From the NCBI GenBank assembly GCA_029975055.1, contig JARKPU010000051.1, forward strand, positions 1 through 64,000: a stretch of DNA of 64,000 nucleotides, in the 5' to 3' direction. Within the stretch, counting starts at the first letter, position 1; the number at the start of each line of letters is the position of its first letter. The position numbers and the translations under genes are program-made. This document shows positions 63,165 through 64,000 of the stretch, one piece after another. The notes below the pieces were generated by a model that made no database searches, was not told the origin of the DNA, and worked only from the letters and a program-made list of their open reading frames with translations. The stretch is from Anaerolinea sp. (lineage in GTDB: Bacteria; Chloroflexota; Anaerolineae; Anaerolineales; Anaerolineaceae).

Positions 63165-63480
63165 GCTGTGAAGAGAAAGAGTACGCGCTGGAGAGCTGGT
63201 CCAGAGAGCGGTTGGCAGGTGAGAAGGCCGCCCGTGCGCCGGCGCCGAATGGGTCTCAGAGCTGCGAGGTGAAAGGTTCTGCCGTGTATCCTCCGCCGGG
63301 GCTGCCGCCGTTATCTGGGCAAAGGGTATAACCGGGCTGCGTCCGGCGTACCCGCTGAGTGAGGCTGGCTTTGCTCCCCGTCGTCATCACGACGGGGTTC
63401 TTTTTTTCAAAAAGCGACCTCAATTTGGGTGGCACCACGGGAAACCTCTCTCGTCCCAAGCGACGGGAGAGGTTTTTGGT
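63165..63480 (+). promoter_or_regulatory. T-box riboswitch (tryptophan-type) upstream of trpE
   Basis: The leader has Stem I parts: AGTA (63180-63183), AGAGAGCGG (63203-63211), GGTGAGAAGG (63218-63227) and a specifier loop with GAA-TGG at 63247-63252. The specifier UGG is the tryptophan codon. The T-box sequence TGGGTGGCACCACGG is at 63426-63440. The terminator 63443-63477 (AACCTCTCTCGTC with GACGGGAGAGGTT then TTTTT) competes with the antiterminator. An uncharged tRNA-Trp would bind and let transcription pass to trpE. Confidence 0.85.
63376..63407 (+). terminator. Extra terminator-like hairpin inside the T-box leader
   Basis: CCCCGTCGT and ACGACGGGG pair around CATC, followed by TTCTTTTTTT, about 20 bases before the T-box sequence. 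In T-boxes this place is normally Stem III without a U-tract. Confidence 0.7.
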
Positions 63481-63514
63481 TTAACGGTCAGGCAGGAGTT
63501 TATAGGAGGGTCGA

Positions 63515-64000
63515 ATGCTGAAGGAAACGATGAATTTACGAACGCAGGAGGGAATGGCGCCGCTGGTGCGCGAGCTCCCGGCCGATTTGGAGACCCCCGT
63601 CTCCACCTACCTCAAGCTGGCCGGGCCGGGGCCGTCCTTCTTGCTCGAATCGGTCACCGGCGGCGAGCAGGTGGCGCGCTACTCGTTCATCGGCGTGGAG
63701 CCGCGCCGGGCGTTTGTGCTGCGCGGGCGGCAGATGGAGTCTCACGCTGCGGCAGGGGTGGAGGTGCGCGCCGCCGCAGACCCGCTGGCTGCGCTGGCCG
63801 AAGAGCTGAGCCGCGTGCGTGCCGCGCGCACGCCGGGGCTGCCGCGCTTTACCGGCGGGCTGGCCGGTTACCTGAGCTACGAGATGATGCGCTTCTTCGA
63901 GCCGAGCGTGGCCCTGCGCCCGCACGCGGGCCTGCCGGATGGCATCTTCCTGCTGGCCGATACGCTGGCGGCCTTCGACCATGCGTTTGGCAGGCTGCTG
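63515..64000 (+). CDS. trpE: Anthranilate synthase component I (partial, runs off the window)
   Basis: 162 codons are visible from the ATG at 63515 (TAGGAGGG upstream), with no stop before the end. The N-terminal domain signature is clear: PVSTYLKLAGPG, SFLLESVTGGEQVARYSFIG (tryptophan-feedback/LLES motif) and GGLAGYLSYEMMRFFE. The catalytic chorismate-binding domain lies beyond the window. The preceding T-box supports this call. Confidence 0.9.
   Translation, partial: MLKETMNLRTQEGMAPLVRELPADLETPVSTYLKLAGPGPSFLLESVTGGEQVARYSFIGVEPRRAFVLRGRQMESHAAAGVEVRAAADPLAALAEELSRVRAARTPGLPRFTGGLAGYLSYEMMRFFEPSVALRPHAGLPDGIFLLADTLAAFDHAFGRLL

Overview
The window looks like chromosomal DNA of a high-GC member of the Chloroflexota, most likely an Anaerolineae-type bacterium. 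The grounds are an alternative complex III (ACIII) gene set with a split ActB, lipoproteins with Pro/Thr-rich linkers, a citramalate route to isoleucine, a T-box in a GC-rich genome and a divergent GroEL paralogue. This placement is inference; there is no rRNA or tRNA gene to confirm it. No phage, transposase or CRISPR array was seen.

Layout. 1-433: a 96-bp tandem repeat built from two hairpins. 434-9515: Flp-type pilin, M1-type peptidase lipoprotein, GxxExxY protein, aldo/keto reductase, RraA-family protein, LysM/M23 lipoprotein, and a two-gene unit pairing a membrane coiled-coil protein with a CHAT (caspase-like) protein. 9747-22242: mixed housekeeping and accessory genes (ADP-ribosylglycohydrolase-like, CBM9-like lipoprotein, DUF952, NrtR-like, AraC fusion, DUF2383-like, DUF3795, Fpg/Nei-like glycosylase, cyclopropane-fatty-acid synthase, TrmA/RlmD-type methyltransferase, SDR). 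22448-29570: one operon with its own promoter and terminator, encoding a di-heme cytochrome c and ACIII subunits ActA-B1-B2-C-D-E. 29587-30132: CBS-domain protein behind a CRP-type operator. 30330-35321: a very large alpha-2-macroglobulin with six membrane helices in its middle. 35530-36522: DNA polymerase III delta'. 36599-44958 (minus strand): six closely packed genes, an FtsX/MacB-like ABC exporter (membrane-fusion lipoprotein, permease, two ATPases, one with an AbrB-like tail), then a GroEL-like protein lacking the catalytic Asp398 equivalent, then an Asp-box beta-propeller. 45305-48885: GH-A glycoside hydrolase, CPBP protease, TMEM175-like channel.

48945-62946 is a branched-chain amino-acid supercluster: ilv leader peptide and attenuator, ilvD, ilvB, ilvN, ilvC, leuA, a 69-codon small gene, leuC, leuD, cimA, leuB, ilvE, then pheA. 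CimA makes citramalate from pyruvate; LeuCD and LeuB can convert it to 2-ketobutyrate, and IlvBNCDE complete isoleucine, valine and leucine synthesis. The window ends with a tryptophan-type T-box leader and the 5' part of trpE.

Two amino-acid control devices stand out: ribosome-mediated attenuation at ilv and a T-box at trpE. Several genes have a -10 box only 6-10 bases before the start codon and no Shine-Dalgarno, which suggests leaderless mRNAs. At least three families of palindromic intergenic repeats are scattered through the window.
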